Part shown: positions 6,290 to 6,390 of the stretch, one piece after another
Layout: every line of letters starts with the position of its first letter
Position numbering within the stretch: position 1 is the stretch's first letter
NCBI GenBank assembly: GCA_002325615.1
Contig: DCSL01000024.1
Location: forward strand, 12,126-18,515
DNA: 6,390 bases
Origin: Amoebophilaceae bacterium UBA1467
GTDB taxonomy: Bacteria > Bacteroidota > Bacteroidia > Cytophagales > Amoebophilaceae
Reading direction: 5' to 3'
Notes under the pieces: model-generated
Told to the model about the DNA's origin: nothing
What the model saw: only the letters and a program-made list of their open reading frames with translations
The model's database searches: none
Program-made: the position numbers and the translations under genes

Positions 6290-6390
6290 GTGCAGTGGTA
6301 TGAATATACTGGTGCTTTCGGCGGCACTGTTTGGGTCATCGTTGCTAACCTACTGCTCGGTTACCTCTTATCTAGTAAAAAAAAATCAAC
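6290..6390 (+). pseudogene. lnt: Continuation of lnt after the in-frame stop (runs off window)
   Basis: Directly after the TAA, the same frame reads GTG (Val), then QWYEYTGAFGGTVWVIVANL and LLGYLLSSKKKS to the window edge, 33 codons without a stop. QWYEYTG-FGG-W is the conserved Lnt segment expected after LGNGFAYWPE, so no bases were gained or lost and only one codon is a stop. The GTG at 6290 could act as a reinitiation codon to make a separate C-terminal polypeptide, but that would place a split inside the membrane domain. The catalytic nitrilase domain should lie beyond 6390. Confidence 0.7.

Overview
This window looks like the chromosome of a host-associated Bacteroidota, most likely a member of the Amoebophilaceae (the Amoebophilus/Cardinium group) or a close relative. 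The reasons are a GldH-type lipoprotein, a Bacteroidota-style RecQ with a C-terminal extension, the absence of obvious Shine-Dalgarno sites, and two proteins of symbiont character. These two are a RING-like zinc-finger protein with tandem repeats and a lipoprotein carrying a domain that I recall from amoeba-associated bacteria. The taxonomic call is inference from gene content; no rRNA is present.

Left part (1-1753, + strand). The window opens inside a gene whose visible part is 177 codons. It holds a hydrophilic 40-residue tandem repeat and ends in a C4C4 RING-like finger, so it is a candidate secreted effector. A 122-residue protein of unknown function follows after 9 bases, then an RlmB/TrmH-type 23S rRNA 2'-O-ribose methyltransferase.

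Middle (1754-3059). A 301-residue lipoprotein gene lies on the minus strand, convergent with rlmB. Its divergent upstream region (about 270-315 bases) contains no gene I can support, only short broken open frames on both strands.

Right part (3060-6390, + strand). A complete recQ is followed by gldH and then lnt, whose GTG start overlaps the gldH stop by four bases. The lnt frame is interrupted by an in-frame TAA at 6287-6289. Recognisable Lnt sequence resumes in the same frame immediately after it and runs to the window edge, so this copy looks like a nonsense-interrupted gene or a sequencing error.

Functionally, gldH and the minus-strand lipoprotein would both be substrates of the lipoprotein maturation pathway that ends with Lnt, which makes the broken lnt notable. 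The main points for follow-up are the repeat/RING protein, the interrupted lnt and the symbiont-type lipoprotein domain.
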